From VXNE01 sp965203615 (GTDB taxonomy: Bacteria > Pseudomonadota > Gammaproteobacteria > Pseudomonadales > Azotimanducaceae), in NCBI GenBank assembly GCA_965203615.1, contig OZ241900.1, positions 2,170,001 to 2,234,000 of the forward strand: a stretch of DNA of 64,000 nucleotides. The letters are read 5' to 3'. Made by a program: the position numbers and the translations under genes. Position 1 is the stretch's first letter, and each line of letters opens with the position of its first letter. Below the pieces are notes generated by a model. That model searched no databases. It had not been told where the DNA came from and saw only the letters and a program-made list of their open reading frames with translations. Of this stretch, positions 52,113-59,679 are shown in pieces.

Positions 52113-52465
52113 TTTGGCTTTGGAAATTGTCGGATGCCCTCCTGCCGCGATTCGCGTCGAGAATGCAACGATTATAGGGCGCGTTGCCGGGAATGCTCAC
52201 GCCGGTCCGACGAGAAACGAAGGAACCGGGCACCCGTCAGAAACACCACCGGGCGAGTGGCAGCGCGTTGCCGAAACAAGGATTACATATGTCGATCTAT
52301 CCACATGCGTAAAATCCTACGATCACATCGAACAAATTTCCCATCACTGTCGCAATAATTGTTGCATTTGCGTGTACCTTGCCTCCGCGCAACGAGGGCG
52401 TGAGGCACATTCTGCTACTATTCGGATCAAATATTTATGATTTTTGATCGGTAAGCGGCAGCGCA
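52113..52465. other. 353-bp divergent intergenic region between glmU and fic
   Basis: It should hold the promoters of glmU (minus) and fic (plus). The fic-proximal half is distinctly A+T-rich (52310-52450) compared with the G+C-rich glmU-proximal half, consistent with the border of acquired DNA. Besides the inverted repeat listed separately, no gene or RNA is seen. Confidence 0.5.
52425..52449. promoter_or_regulatory. Inverted repeat, candidate operator of fic
   Basis: GATCAAA (52425-52431) and TTTGATC (52443-52449) are perfect 7-bp inverted arms around 11 A+T-rich bases, ending 16 bp before the fic start. The spacing fits a dimeric winged-helix operator, and the Fic protein itself ends in a winged helix, so autoregulation is plausible. 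Confidence 0.4.
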
Positions 52466-53731
52466 ATGGATCAGACAACGGGCCAATCATGGGTGTGGAT
52501 GCAGCCCGGGTGGCCAAGTTTCACGTGGGACGATGCTGCCCTGCAGGGCTACATCTCGCGTTTTGTCACCGAGGCCGCCTGGCAATCCGGCGCCCTTGCC
52601 TTCGTTGCCGGCTCCAACGTGGTGGAAGTACACCTCGAGTGGCTCGAGGACGAGGCGATGCAAACTTCGGCGATCGAGGGAGAAGCGCTGCAACGCGAGT
52701 CCATTCGGTCATCGCTGCTGCACTTTTTCGGGCTTGAAGCCTCGCTGCATGCTCCACCGGCCGAGCGTGGCGTTGCCAAGCTGGCCATCGACGTCTATCG
52801 CACATTCAGCGAACCCCTGAGTCACGAGATGCTGTGGGATTGGCACCTGACATTGATGTCGAGCAGTCCAGCGATTCGTGAACTCGGGAGGTACCGATCC
52901 GGCCCGGAGTCCGCGCAGGTCGTCACGGTCGAGCGTGGCACCATGTGGAGCGCGACGCTCAACTACCTGGCGCCTCCGGGTACGCGAGTCGCGAAAGAGA
53001 TGGACGCCTTCGTCGACTGGTTCAACCAGACCACGGAACTCGGCACGGACGCGGATGCCCTTCCCATCGCCGGTGCCGCCCACCTCTACTTCGAGTGCAT
53101 CCACCCGTTCGAGGACGGCAACGGTCGCATCGGCAGGGCGCTCGCGGAGAAAGCGCTTGCCCGGTGCCTGGGCCGGCCTAGCCTGATCCCGCTGTCGAGG
53201 ACGATCCATGCCAAGCGCAGCGAGTACTACCGCGCGCTCGAAGGCTGCCGGTATTCGTTGGACGCCAGCCATTGGCAGACCTGGTTCGCGCGTACGGTCA
53301 TCGATGCGCTCGAGCAGGGCCGACTGCGATTGATCCGTCATGCGGCGCAGACGCGTCTATTTCGTGCCCTCGAAGGAAGGTTGAACAACCGTCAGGAGAC
53401 GGCACTCCATCGGCTGTTCCGGGAGGAGCCGAGGGGATTCGAAGGCGGCATGAGTGCATCGAACTACCAAACGATCACCGGGATGTCGTCCGCCACGGCG
53501 AGCCGCGATCTCTCCGACCTTGTCCGGAAAGGGGCACTGCGGCGAACCGGGCGAGGGCGGCATACACGCTATTGGCTGAACGCTCCTGAACTCGACGAGG
53601 TTCGCACCAACCCGGACGAATCCAGTGCCGCTGGCGCAACCGGACCGCACGCCAAACCACATCGCCGATCAGGGCTACCGCCGACGGGGCCGCGTATCCA
53701 AGACTCCCCGGACGGGGGACGTGGCGACTAA
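52466..53731 (+). CDS. Fic-family AMPylator with N-terminal inhibitory motif and C-terminal winged helix
   Basis: This 421-residue Fic protein has the catalytic loop HPFEDGNGRIGRALAEK starting at H213, the full H-x-F-x-D-G-N-G-R-x-x-R signature. The inhibitory helix motif [S/T]xxxE[G/N] is at T67-G72 (TSAIEG), N-terminal to the Fic core, so it is a class II enzyme with built-in autoinhibition. A winged-helix domain (about 315-385, with SASNYQTITGMSSATASRDL and LVRKGALRRTGRGRHTRYWL) would bind DNA. A Pro/Gly/Arg-rich tail follows. It transfers AMP or another NMP to proteins. It is the first gene of the accessory block between glmU and the atp side. Confidence 0.92.
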   Translation: MDQTTGQSWVWMQPGWPSFTWDDAALQGYISRFVTEAAWQSGALAFVAGSNVVEVHLEWLEDEAMQTSAIEGEALQRESIRSSLLHFFGLEASLHAPPAERGVAKLAIDVYRTFSEPLSHEMLWDWHLTLMSSSPAIRELGRYRSGPESAQVVTVERGTMWSATLNYLAPPGTRVAKEMDAFVDWFNQTTELGTDADALPIAGAAHLYFECIHPFEDGNGRIGRALAEKALARCLGRPSLIPLSRTIHAKRSEYYRALEGCRYSLDASHWQTWFARTVIDALEQGRLRLIRHAAQTRLFRALEGRLNNRQETALHRLFREEPRGFEGGMSASNYQTITGMSSATASRDLSDLVRKGALRRTGRGRHTRYWLNAPELDEVRTNPDESSAAGATGPHAKPHRRSGLPPTGPRIQDSPDGGRGD

Positions 53732-53806
53732 TCGAAGTGTCACGGGGACGCCGAACCCCTCCCGATAGACGGCGCATGCGGTGGACACTCTCCGAGAACC
53801 ACCGCC

Positions 53807-53995
53807 ATGCGCTTTTTCCAACCGCGTTCATATCCGCGTTCCGCCGGGGGTTTGGGAGGCTGTGATTGTGAGAAATCGGCGCTTGATTTTTGGGTGGCGA
53901 AATTGGAAGGTAGTCCTCGCCTGTTGCTCTACCCAATCACCAAAAGAGCGGAGGATTTCATCGAAACAGTGCGTGCATTCACGGTCACCAATTGA
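53807..53995 (+). CDS. Possible small ORF coupled to the methyltransferase
   Basis: A 62-codon frame (MRFFQPRSYPRS to VRAFTVTN) ends in TGA at 53993-53995, overlapping the TTG start of the methyltransferase as TTGA. No recognised domain and no strong ribosome site are seen. The overlap suggests translational coupling or a truncated relic of a controller gene; it may also be chance. It lies in the 260-bp gap after fic, which otherwise holds nothing identified. Confidence 0.3.
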   Translation: MRFFQPRSYPRSAGGLGGCDCEKSALDFWVAKLEGSPRLLLYPITKRAEDFIETVRAFTVTN

Positions 53996-55227
53996 GATCG
54001 ATTGAATTATTCGTAGGGGCCGGCGGGCTTGGAATGGGCGTCGAGCGGGCCGGGCTCCAACATGAGCTCGTTGTTGATTGGGACATGCACGCGTGCGAAA
54101 CCATTCGCGAAAATCAAGCCGACGGCCACCCCGCCGTCGCTGGGTGGCCGCTCCGTCAATGCGATGTGCGAGATTTGGACTTTTGCTCTATTGGTCCTGA
54201 CATCGACCTCGTCTCTGGAGGACCGCCGTGCCAGCCATTCTCGTTGGGCGGCAAGCATCATGGCCCCCTGGATAAGCGCGACATGTTCCCGGAGGCAATC
54301 CGTGCCGTGAGGGAACTCTCCCCCAAGGCGTTTATCTTCGAGAATGTTCCGGGGCTTTGGCGACCGGCATTCTCTCGTTACCTTGAGTACATCCGCGACT
54401 ACCTAACATTCCCTCAAATGACACCGCAAGCTGATGAGAGTTGGCTCGAACACGCCACCAGGCTCCGACAACACTGCGACACCGCAAATGCGAGCCCATG
54501 CGAGGCCCTCGCGTACCGCACCTCGCTCAGTATCGTCAACGCTGCCGATTTCGGCGTACCGCAAAAGCGAGTGCGAATGATCATGGTCGGCTTTCGAGCA
54601 GACCTGGACATTGACTGGTCGTTCCCCAAACCAACCCATTCGGCCGACGCTCTACTATGGGATAAATGGATATCCGGCGCTTATTGGGACCGACATTGCA
54701 TCGCAAAGAAAAGTCGGCCAGCGATGCCGAGTAAGGTGTCCCGCCGCATCGAACGCCTACGCGGTTTTGATTTCCCGCTCCCTCTGAGACCTTGGCGAAC
54801 CGTTCGAGATGCAATCAAGGGACTGCCGGACCCTGAGTTCGACCCCGTAGCCAGCCAGCGCGTTCTCAACCACCAATTCAACCCCGGTGCACGGGCCTAT
54901 CCCGGACATACGGGAAGCACGTACGACGAGCCCGCGAAAGTCCTCAAAGCCGGAGACCACGGCGTGCCAGGAGGAGAGAACATGCTTGCGCGAGGTGACG
55001 GTACATGCCGTTATTTCAGCGTCAGGGAAGCCGCGCGCCTACAGACGTTTCCCGACAGCTATCGGTTCCCCGGGTCTTGGACGGAGACGATGCGGCAGAT
55101 CGGTAACGCGGTTCCCGTCGTCCTCGGCCACGTGATTGCAGACAGCGTCAGAGAACATCTTGCCGCCGCTGCCTCACGGCAACCTGAAGTAGCACATGCC
55201 AACGGAACCGCCCTACAACCCGCTTGA
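53992..55227 (+). CDS. DNA (cytosine-5) methyltransferase of an Eco29kI-type system
   Basis: The 411-residue enzyme starts at TTG 53992, because motif I (SIELFVGAGGLGMGVERAG) begins at once. Motif IV SGGPPCQPFSLGG carries the catalytic Cys80. Others are AFIFENVPGLW (VI), VPQKRVRMIMVGFR (VIII), and motifs IX-X near the end (FSVREAARLQTFPD, QIGNAVPVVLG). The region between VIII and IX (about 210-330) is the target-recognition domain. It protects the host from the restriction enzyme whose gene overlaps its 3' end by 32 bp. By analogy with Eco29kI the target could be CCGCGG, but that is inference. Confidence 0.9.
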   Translation: MRSIELFVGAGGLGMGVERAGLQHELVVDWDMHACETIRENQADGHPAVAGWPLRQCDVRDLDFCSIGPDIDLVSGGPPCQPFSLGGKHHGPLDKRDMFPEAIRAVRELSPKAFIFENVPGLWRPAFSRYLEYIRDYLTFPQMTPQADESWLEHATRLRQHCDTANASPCEALAYRTSLSIVNAADFGVPQKRVRMIMVGFRADLDIDWSFPKPTHSADALLWDKWISGAYWDRHCIAKKSRPAMPSKVSRRIERLRGFDFPLPLRPWRTVRDAIKGLPDPEFDPVASQRVLNHQFNPGARAYPGHTGSTYDEPAKVLKAGDHGVPGGENMLARGDGTCRYFSVREAARLQTFPDSYRFPGSWTETMRQIGNAVPVVLGHVIADSVREHLAAAASRQPEVAHANGTALQPA

Positions 55228-55783
55228 CACAAGAAACCTCGGAGAGAGCGTTGCCAACGCCTTGCTGGAACGCAAGCCAGTTGCGTTGCCGCCAACTAAT
55301 TTTCGTGGCGCCGGGATATATGCCATTTACTACACCGGGTGTTTCGAGGTGTACCAAGTCATCGCGCAAGCGAATCGACAAGACAATTGTTCGACACCTG
55401 TCTACGTCGGGAAAGCGGTTCCCGCAGGTGCCCGAAAAGGCGGGCAACGCCCGCGCGCCATTTCAGGGAATGTGCTTGTGAACCGATTAAACCAGCACGC
55501 AAGATCTATCGACCAGGCCAAGAACCTGAAGCTGAGCGATTTCTCTTGTCGATATCTCGTGGTTGACGACATCTGGATACCGCTTGGCGAGTCGTTACTC
55601 ATCGAGCGGTTTTCGCCCATCTGGAACACGCGGATCGACGGGTTCGGTAATCACGATCCCGGCAGCGGGCGGCGCAATCAAGCGCGATCACATTGGGATG
55701 TGCTTCACCCTGGACGCCCTTGGGCAACGAAACTCAGGGCCGATGTGACACCGGACGAGGTCGCTAAGCTGATTCCCAGCTAA
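55196..55783 (+). CDS. Eco29kI-family GIY-YIG restriction endonuclease
   Basis: This is a 195-residue type II restriction enzyme from ATG 55196. The GIY-YIG core is visible: NFRGAGIYAIYYTGCFEVY (the two Tyr), TPVYVGKAVPAG, a central Arg/His helix NRLNQHARSI, LGESLLIERFSPIWN with the catalytic Glu, and a final Asn. This arrangement and length match the Eco29kI group, one of the few restriction families with a GIY-YIG site. It overlaps the methyltransferase gene by 32 bp. CCGCGG, the Eco29kI site, occurs in this window (for example at 2181 and 3095), so the genome must be methylated if specificity is the same. Confidence 0.88.
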   Translation: MPTEPPYNPLDTRNLGESVANALLERKPVALPPTNFRGAGIYAIYYTGCFEVYQVIAQANRQDNCSTPVYVGKAVPAGARKGGQRPRAISGNVLVNRLNQHARSIDQAKNLKLSDFSCRYLVVDDIWIPLGESLLIERFSPIWNTRIDGFGNHDPGSGRRNQARSHWDVLHPGRPWATKLRADVTPDEVAKLIPS

Positions 55784-55795
55784 GTCCGGATACCT

Positions 55796-56047
55796 TTGGG
55801 CCCGCTTTTGAGTGCGTGGCACAGCAATGCGATTATCGTCAGCAATGATCAGGTGGTGTTCAACATCGGCGGAAGCAGGATTCGTCTTGTCGTCCGCTTT
55901 GACTACACACATCAAATCGGGTTCGTGAGATTCGTCAGGACTCTCGCAGAGTACGACGCTGTGGACCCTGTCGAACATCTGGGAGATTCGATATGCATGT
56001 CAAACCAATCAGGAGTGAAGCCGACTACGACGCCGCGCTCACCATGA
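55796..56047 (+). pseudogene. HigB-type toxin remnant
   Basis: A frame from TTG 55796 contains the C-terminal half of a HigB mRNA interferase: NAIIVSNDQVVFNIGGSRIRL followed by VVRFDYTHQIGFVRFVRTLAEYDAVDP. The N-terminal half of the usual 95-100-residue protein, including the first helices, is missing. After AVDP the frame runs on past the antitoxin start to 56047 rather than stopping after a few residues, so the end is also altered. Remaining sequence keeps the GG and EYD features but the gene is probably inactive. Confidence 0.65.
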
Positions 56048-56170
56048 TTGATGGTCTGATGGGCGCCGCGCCGGACACCCCCGGCGGGCGACGAACTAGA
56101 GGTGCTCGTGACTCTGGTCGAGGCATATGAGGCGGCGAGATGGCGGATAGCAGCACCCGATCCGATGTAG
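55993..56170 (+). pseudogene. HigA-type antitoxin remnant, frameshifted
   Basis: ATG 55993, with GGGAG eight bases upstream, starts MHVKPIRSEADYDAALTMID, the typical opening of HigA antitoxins paired with this toxin group. One extra C near 56089 shifts the frame; compensating for it gives GDELEVLVTLVEAYEAARWRI and AAPDPM before TAG at 56168-56170. The helix-turn-helix domain that should follow is gone. The position directly after the HigB remnant confirms a decayed higBA pair. Confidence 0.7.
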
Positions 56171-56266
56171 TGAAGGCGACGCGAGACCCAGTAACCTACA
56201 AGGTCTTCCCTCGTGTCGCCGGAAGTTGCGGCTCTCCGCCCGTTCCTGAAAGGTGATCCGCCGACT

Positions 56267-56869
56267 TCACTTCCGTGCTCGTACCGCCGCCTCTCGACTC
56301 AGGCAGCGGTCAAGCCATGCGTCCAGATGCGGTTGCTCCGCGAAGTCGATGCCGGCCGCGCGCGCCCAAGCGAAGACACTCGCGACGTTGAGATCGGCGA
56401 CGCTGAACGTGTCGCCAAGCAGGTAGTCGCGACCCGACAACGCGTCGTTCAGCACGTTGAAGGGTCTTTGCAGCGCCGCGATACCGGCTGCTGCAGCCTC
56501 CGGGTCCTGTTTGCGGCCCCGCAATCCCCGCGCGTTGAATAGCACGTCGAGCAGCGTGACCTCGACCGCGGTCATGACCCAGAACGACCAGCGTAGCGTC
56601 TGCGCCTCGTCCTCGGGCGTGGCCGGCGCCAGTTTGCCGTGTTTCTTCGCAAGGTAGATGTTGATGGCCATGGACTCGGAGAGCGTGAACCCATCGTCGT
56701 CGATCGCGGGCACCTGGCCCATGGGGTTCGCCGCCAGAAGGTCTTCCGTCGGGACGGGTGCGTCCTCCTGGAAGCCGTACTCGTGCCGAAAATCCAGTTC
56801 CAGTTCGTGCGCCATCCACAGGGTGCGCATGGCCCGACTCATCGGTGGGCCGTAGATGGTCAGTGTCAT
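56267..56869 (-). CDS. Glutathione S-transferase family protein
   Basis: This is a 200-residue GST. The thioredoxin-like N-terminal domain has MTLTIYGPPMSRAMRTLWM, with Ser in the catalytic region, NPMGQVPAIDDDGFTLSES (cis-Pro and the E-S glutathione contact) and INIYLAKKHG. The helical C-terminal domain has YLLGDTFSVADLNVAS, the N-capping box. It should conjugate or reduce electrophiles using glutathione. It lies 22 bp after atpC on the same strand and could be read through from the atp operon. The accessory block with the restriction system begins just beyond its 3' end. Confidence 0.92.
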   Translation of the reverse strand: MTLTIYGPPMSRAMRTLWMAHELELDFRHEYGFQEDAPVPTEDLLAANPMGQVPAIDDDGFTLSESMAINIYLAKKHGKLAPATPEDEAQTLRWSFWVMTAVEVTLLDVLFNARGLRGRKQDPEAAAAGIAALQRPFNVLNDALSGRDYLLGDTFSVADLNVASVFAWARAAGIDFAEQPHLDAWLDRCLSREAAVRARK

Positions 56870-56891
56870 GCGGGGTTGCCTTGTGCCAGCG

Positions 56892-57314
56892 TCAGCGCCG
56901 GCGCTTCCTCAGTTCTTCCAGCGTCCGTTGCCGGCCCGCGGCGTCCGCCAACTGCGCGGTCGCAAGGGAGAAGTCGAAGTCAGCGGCCTGTTCCGAAAGA
57001 TCGTGCTCCGCCCTTTCCCTCGACTCGACGGCGGCGGCTTCGTCTATGTCGTCGGCGCGCAATGCGGTGTCCGCCAGCACGGTCACGATGCCCGGCTGCA
57101 CCTCGAGGAACCCGCCGGACGCGAAAAAGATATCCTCTTCCCCGTCTTCGAACCGCAGCGTCACCGGCCCCGGCCGGATGCCGGTCAGGAGCGGCGCATG
57201 CCCCGGCAGTATGCCCAGTTCCCCGATGGTTCCGGTCGCAATGACCATCGAGACGCGACCGGAGAAGATCTCCTTCTCGGCGCTCACGATGTCGCATTGC
57301 ATGGTCGCGGCCAT
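56892..57314 (-). CDS. atpC: ATP synthase F1 epsilon subunit
   Basis: This 140-residue protein has the epsilon pattern: MQCDIVSAEKEIFSGRVSMV, ELGILPGHAPLLTGIRPG and FASGGFLEVQPGIVTVLADT in the N-terminal beta-sandwich, then an Ala/Glu-rich helical hairpin. It is part of the central stalk and restrains ATP hydrolysis. It is the last gene of the atp operon, 34 bp after atpD. It has the usual length and nothing unusual. Confidence 0.96.
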   Translation of the reverse strand: MAATMQCDIVSAEKEIFSGRVSMVIATGTIGELGILPGHAPLLTGIRPGPVTLRFEDGEEDIFFASGGFLEVQPGIVTVLADTALRADDIDEAAAVESRERAEHDLSEQAADFDFSLATAQLADAAGRQRTLEELRKRRR

Positions 57315-57348
57315 GGATTGCTCCTTACGCTTCTCTTTGCCCTTCCAC

Positions 57349-58731
57349 TTACGCTTCTATGGTCTGGGCCTTCTCGCGCGCGCCGTCGATGTCCCCGACC
57401 ATGTAGAACGATTGCTCCGGCAGGTCATCGGCTTCGCCGTCGAGGACGGCCTTGAAACTTCGCACGGTGTTCTCGCGCGAGACGTATTGGCCGGGCTGGC
57501 CCGTGAACTGTTCGGCGACGAACATCGGCTGCGAGAAGAACTGCTGCATCTTGCGTGCGCGGTAGACGAGCGACTTGTCGTCCTCGGACAGTTCGTCCAT
57601 GCCCAGGATGGCGATGATGTCGCGCAGTTCCTGGTAACGCTGCAGGGTCTCCTGGACGCCTCGCGCGGTCTCGTAGTGTTCCCGGCCCACGACATTCGGG
57701 TCGAGCTGCCGGCTGGTCGAGTCGAGCGGATCCACCGCCGGGTAGATACCCAGGTCAGTGATCCCGCGAGACAGGGTGACGGTCGAGTCGAGGTGCGCGA
57801 ACGTCGTCGCCGGCGACGGGTCGGTCAGGTCGTCCGCCGGGACATAGATGGCCTGGACGGAGGTGATCGACCCGGTCTTGGTCGTGGTGATCCGCTCCTG
57901 CAGCGCGCCCATCTCCTCGGCGAGATTCGGCTGGTATCCGACCGCGGAAGGCATGCGCCCGAGCAGCGCCGACACTTCCGTGCCGGCCAGGGTGTAGCGG
58001 TAGATGTTGTCGATGAAGAGCAGCACGTCGCGGCCTTCGTCGCGGAACTGCTCCGCGAGCGTGAGGCCGGTGAGTCCCACGCGCAGCCGGTTGCCCGGAG
58101 GCTCGTTCATCTGGCCGAAGACCAGGGAGATCTTGTCCAGCACCCCGGCGTCCGTCATCTCGTAGTAGAAGTCGTTGCCCTCGCGGGTCCGTTCGCCCAC
58201 CCCGGCGAATACTGAAAGCCCGGAGTGCTCGATGGCGATGTTGCGGATCAACTCCAGCATGGTGACGGTCTTGCCGACGCCTGCGCCGCCGAAGAGGCCT
58301 ACCTTGCCGCCCCTGGCCATGGGACACATGAGGTCGATGACTTTCACGCCGGTCTCGAGCAGTTCGATGTCGCCTTTCTGGTCCTCGAACGTCGGCGGGT
58401 CCCGGTGGATGGGCAGGCGCTGGCGGGCGTTGATCGCGCCTTTCTCGTCGATGGCGTCGCCGAGCACGTTCATGATGCGGCCGAGTGTTTCCTCGCCGAC
58501 GGGGACGGCGATGGGCTGTCCCGTGTTCGTGACCGACAGGCCGCGGGCAACGCCCTCGGACGATCCCATGGCGATGGCGCGCACGACGCCGTCGCCGAGC
58601 TGCTGCTGCACCTCGAGCGTCAGCCCCCGATCCGTGACCAGGAGGGCGTCGTAGACCTTCGGAACCTCCTCCCGCGGAAATTCGACGTCGATGACGGCGC
58701 CGATGATCTGGACGATTTTGCCGCTGCTCAT
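57349..58731 (-). CDS. atpD: ATP synthase F1 beta subunit
   Basis: This is a 460-residue catalytic subunit from ATG 58731 (MSSGKIVQIIGAVIDVEF); the upstream open extension to 59037 lies inside the space before and the end of atpG and is not coding. Walker A is GLFGGAGVGKTVTMLE, followed by VFAGVGERTREGNDFYYEM with the catalytic Glu of GER, and DVLLFIDNIYRYTLAGTEVS as Walker B. PAVDPLDSTSRQLDP is also conserved. It forms three catalytic sites with alpha. Length matches the family exactly. Confidence 0.97.
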   Translation of the reverse strand: MSSGKIVQIIGAVIDVEFPREEVPKVYDALLVTDRGLTLEVQQQLGDGVVRAIAMGSSEGVARGLSVTNTGQPIAVPVGEETLGRIMNVLGDAIDEKGAINARQRLPIHRDPPTFEDQKGDIELLETGVKVIDLMCPMARGGKVGLFGGAGVGKTVTMLELIRNIAIEHSGLSVFAGVGERTREGNDFYYEMTDAGVLDKISLVFGQMNEPPGNRLRVGLTGLTLAEQFRDEGRDVLLFIDNIYRYTLAGTEVSALLGRMPSAVGYQPNLAEEMGALQERITTTKTGSITSVQAIYVPADDLTDPSPATTFAHLDSTVTLSRGITDLGIYPAVDPLDSTSRQLDPNVVGREHYETARGVQETLQRYQELRDIIAILGMDELSEDDKSLVYRARKMQQFFSQPMFVAEQFTGQPGQYVSRENTVRSFKAVLDGEADDLPEQSFYMVGDIDGAREKAQTIEA

Positions 58732-58781
58732 TGCGTGTTGCTTCCCTTGTTCGATTCGTTTGTTGCCATGCCGCCGCGCTG

Positions 58782-59642
58782 CTACACCGCCGCCGCGCCG
58801 CCGACGATCTCCGCGATTTCCTGGGTGATCGACGCCTGGCGCGCGTTGTTGTACAGCAACGTCAGTTCGTCGATGAGTTCTTCCGCGGCGTCGGTCGCGT
58901 TCTTCATCGCGATCATCTTGGCGGCCTGTTCGCAGGCAGTGTTCTCGATCACCGCGTGGTAGACCTGCGCTTCGATGAACCGCGTCACCAGGCCGTCGAC
59001 CAGTTGCCTCGCATCCGGCTCGTAGATGTAGTCCCAACGGCGCCGCATGGCTTCATCGTCCTCCGGATCGAGCGGCAGGACCTGCTTGATCGTCGGACGC
59101 TGGGTCATCGTGTTGACGAACACGTTGGAGATGATGTCGAGCCGGTCGATGTCGCCCGCCTCGAAGGCGTCCAGCATGACCTTGACGCCGCCGATCAGCG
59201 TCTCGACCGCCGGCTGCTCGCCGATATTGTTGATCGTCGCGACGACATTGCCGCCGAACGCGCGGAAGAACGCGGCCGCCTTGTTGCCGATCAGGGTGAG
59301 GTCGATCTCGATGCCCTGCGCGTCCCACTCGGCCATCGTGCGCACCAGTTCCCGGAACAGGTTGGCGTTCAGGCCCCCGCACAGTCCCTTGTCCGTCGAC
59401 ACCACGATATAGCCCATGCGCCGAATCTCGCGGGCGTTCATGTAGGTATGCCGGTACTCCGGATTCGAGTTCGCCAGGTGGCCGATCACCTGGCGAATGT
59501 GGTCCGAGTACGGACGCCCCTGCTCCATGCGCTCCCGCGTGCGTCGCATCTTGCTCGCCGCCACAAGCTGCATGGCACCGGTGATCTTCTGCGTGTTCTC
59601 CACGCTGCCGATCTTCTTCCTGATTTCCTTGCCGACGGCCAT
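58782..59642 (-). CDS. atpG: ATP synthase F1 gamma subunit
   Basis: This 286-residue central-stalk subunit starts MAVGKEIRKKIGSVENTQKIT followed by AMQLVAASKMRRTRERM, the conserved N-terminal helix, and has STDKGLCGGLNANLF. It ends with EQAAKMIAMKNATDAAEELID and NNARQASITQEIAEIVGGAAA, the C-terminal helix that turns inside alpha3beta3. It lies in the expected place between atpA and atpD, 50 bp from atpD. Nothing is unusual. Confidence 0.97.
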   Translation of the reverse strand: MAVGKEIRKKIGSVENTQKITGAMQLVAASKMRRTRERMEQGRPYSDHIRQVIGHLANSNPEYRHTYMNAREIRRMGYIVVSTDKGLCGGLNANLFRELVRTMAEWDAQGIEIDLTLIGNKAAAFFRAFGGNVVATINNIGEQPAVETLIGGVKVMLDAFEAGDIDRLDIISNVFVNTMTQRPTIKQVLPLDPEDDEAMRRRWDYIYEPDARQLVDGLVTRFIEAQVYHAVIENTACEQAAKMIAMKNATDAAEELIDELTLLYNNARQASITQEIAEIVGGAAAV

Positions 59643-59679
59643 CTCGTACTACCGATGCTCTGCGTTCGTCCCTGGTGCG

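Noticed and set aside
56758..58215. A 485-codon plus-strand open frame
   Set aside because: It is antisense to atpC/atpD and carries no motif.
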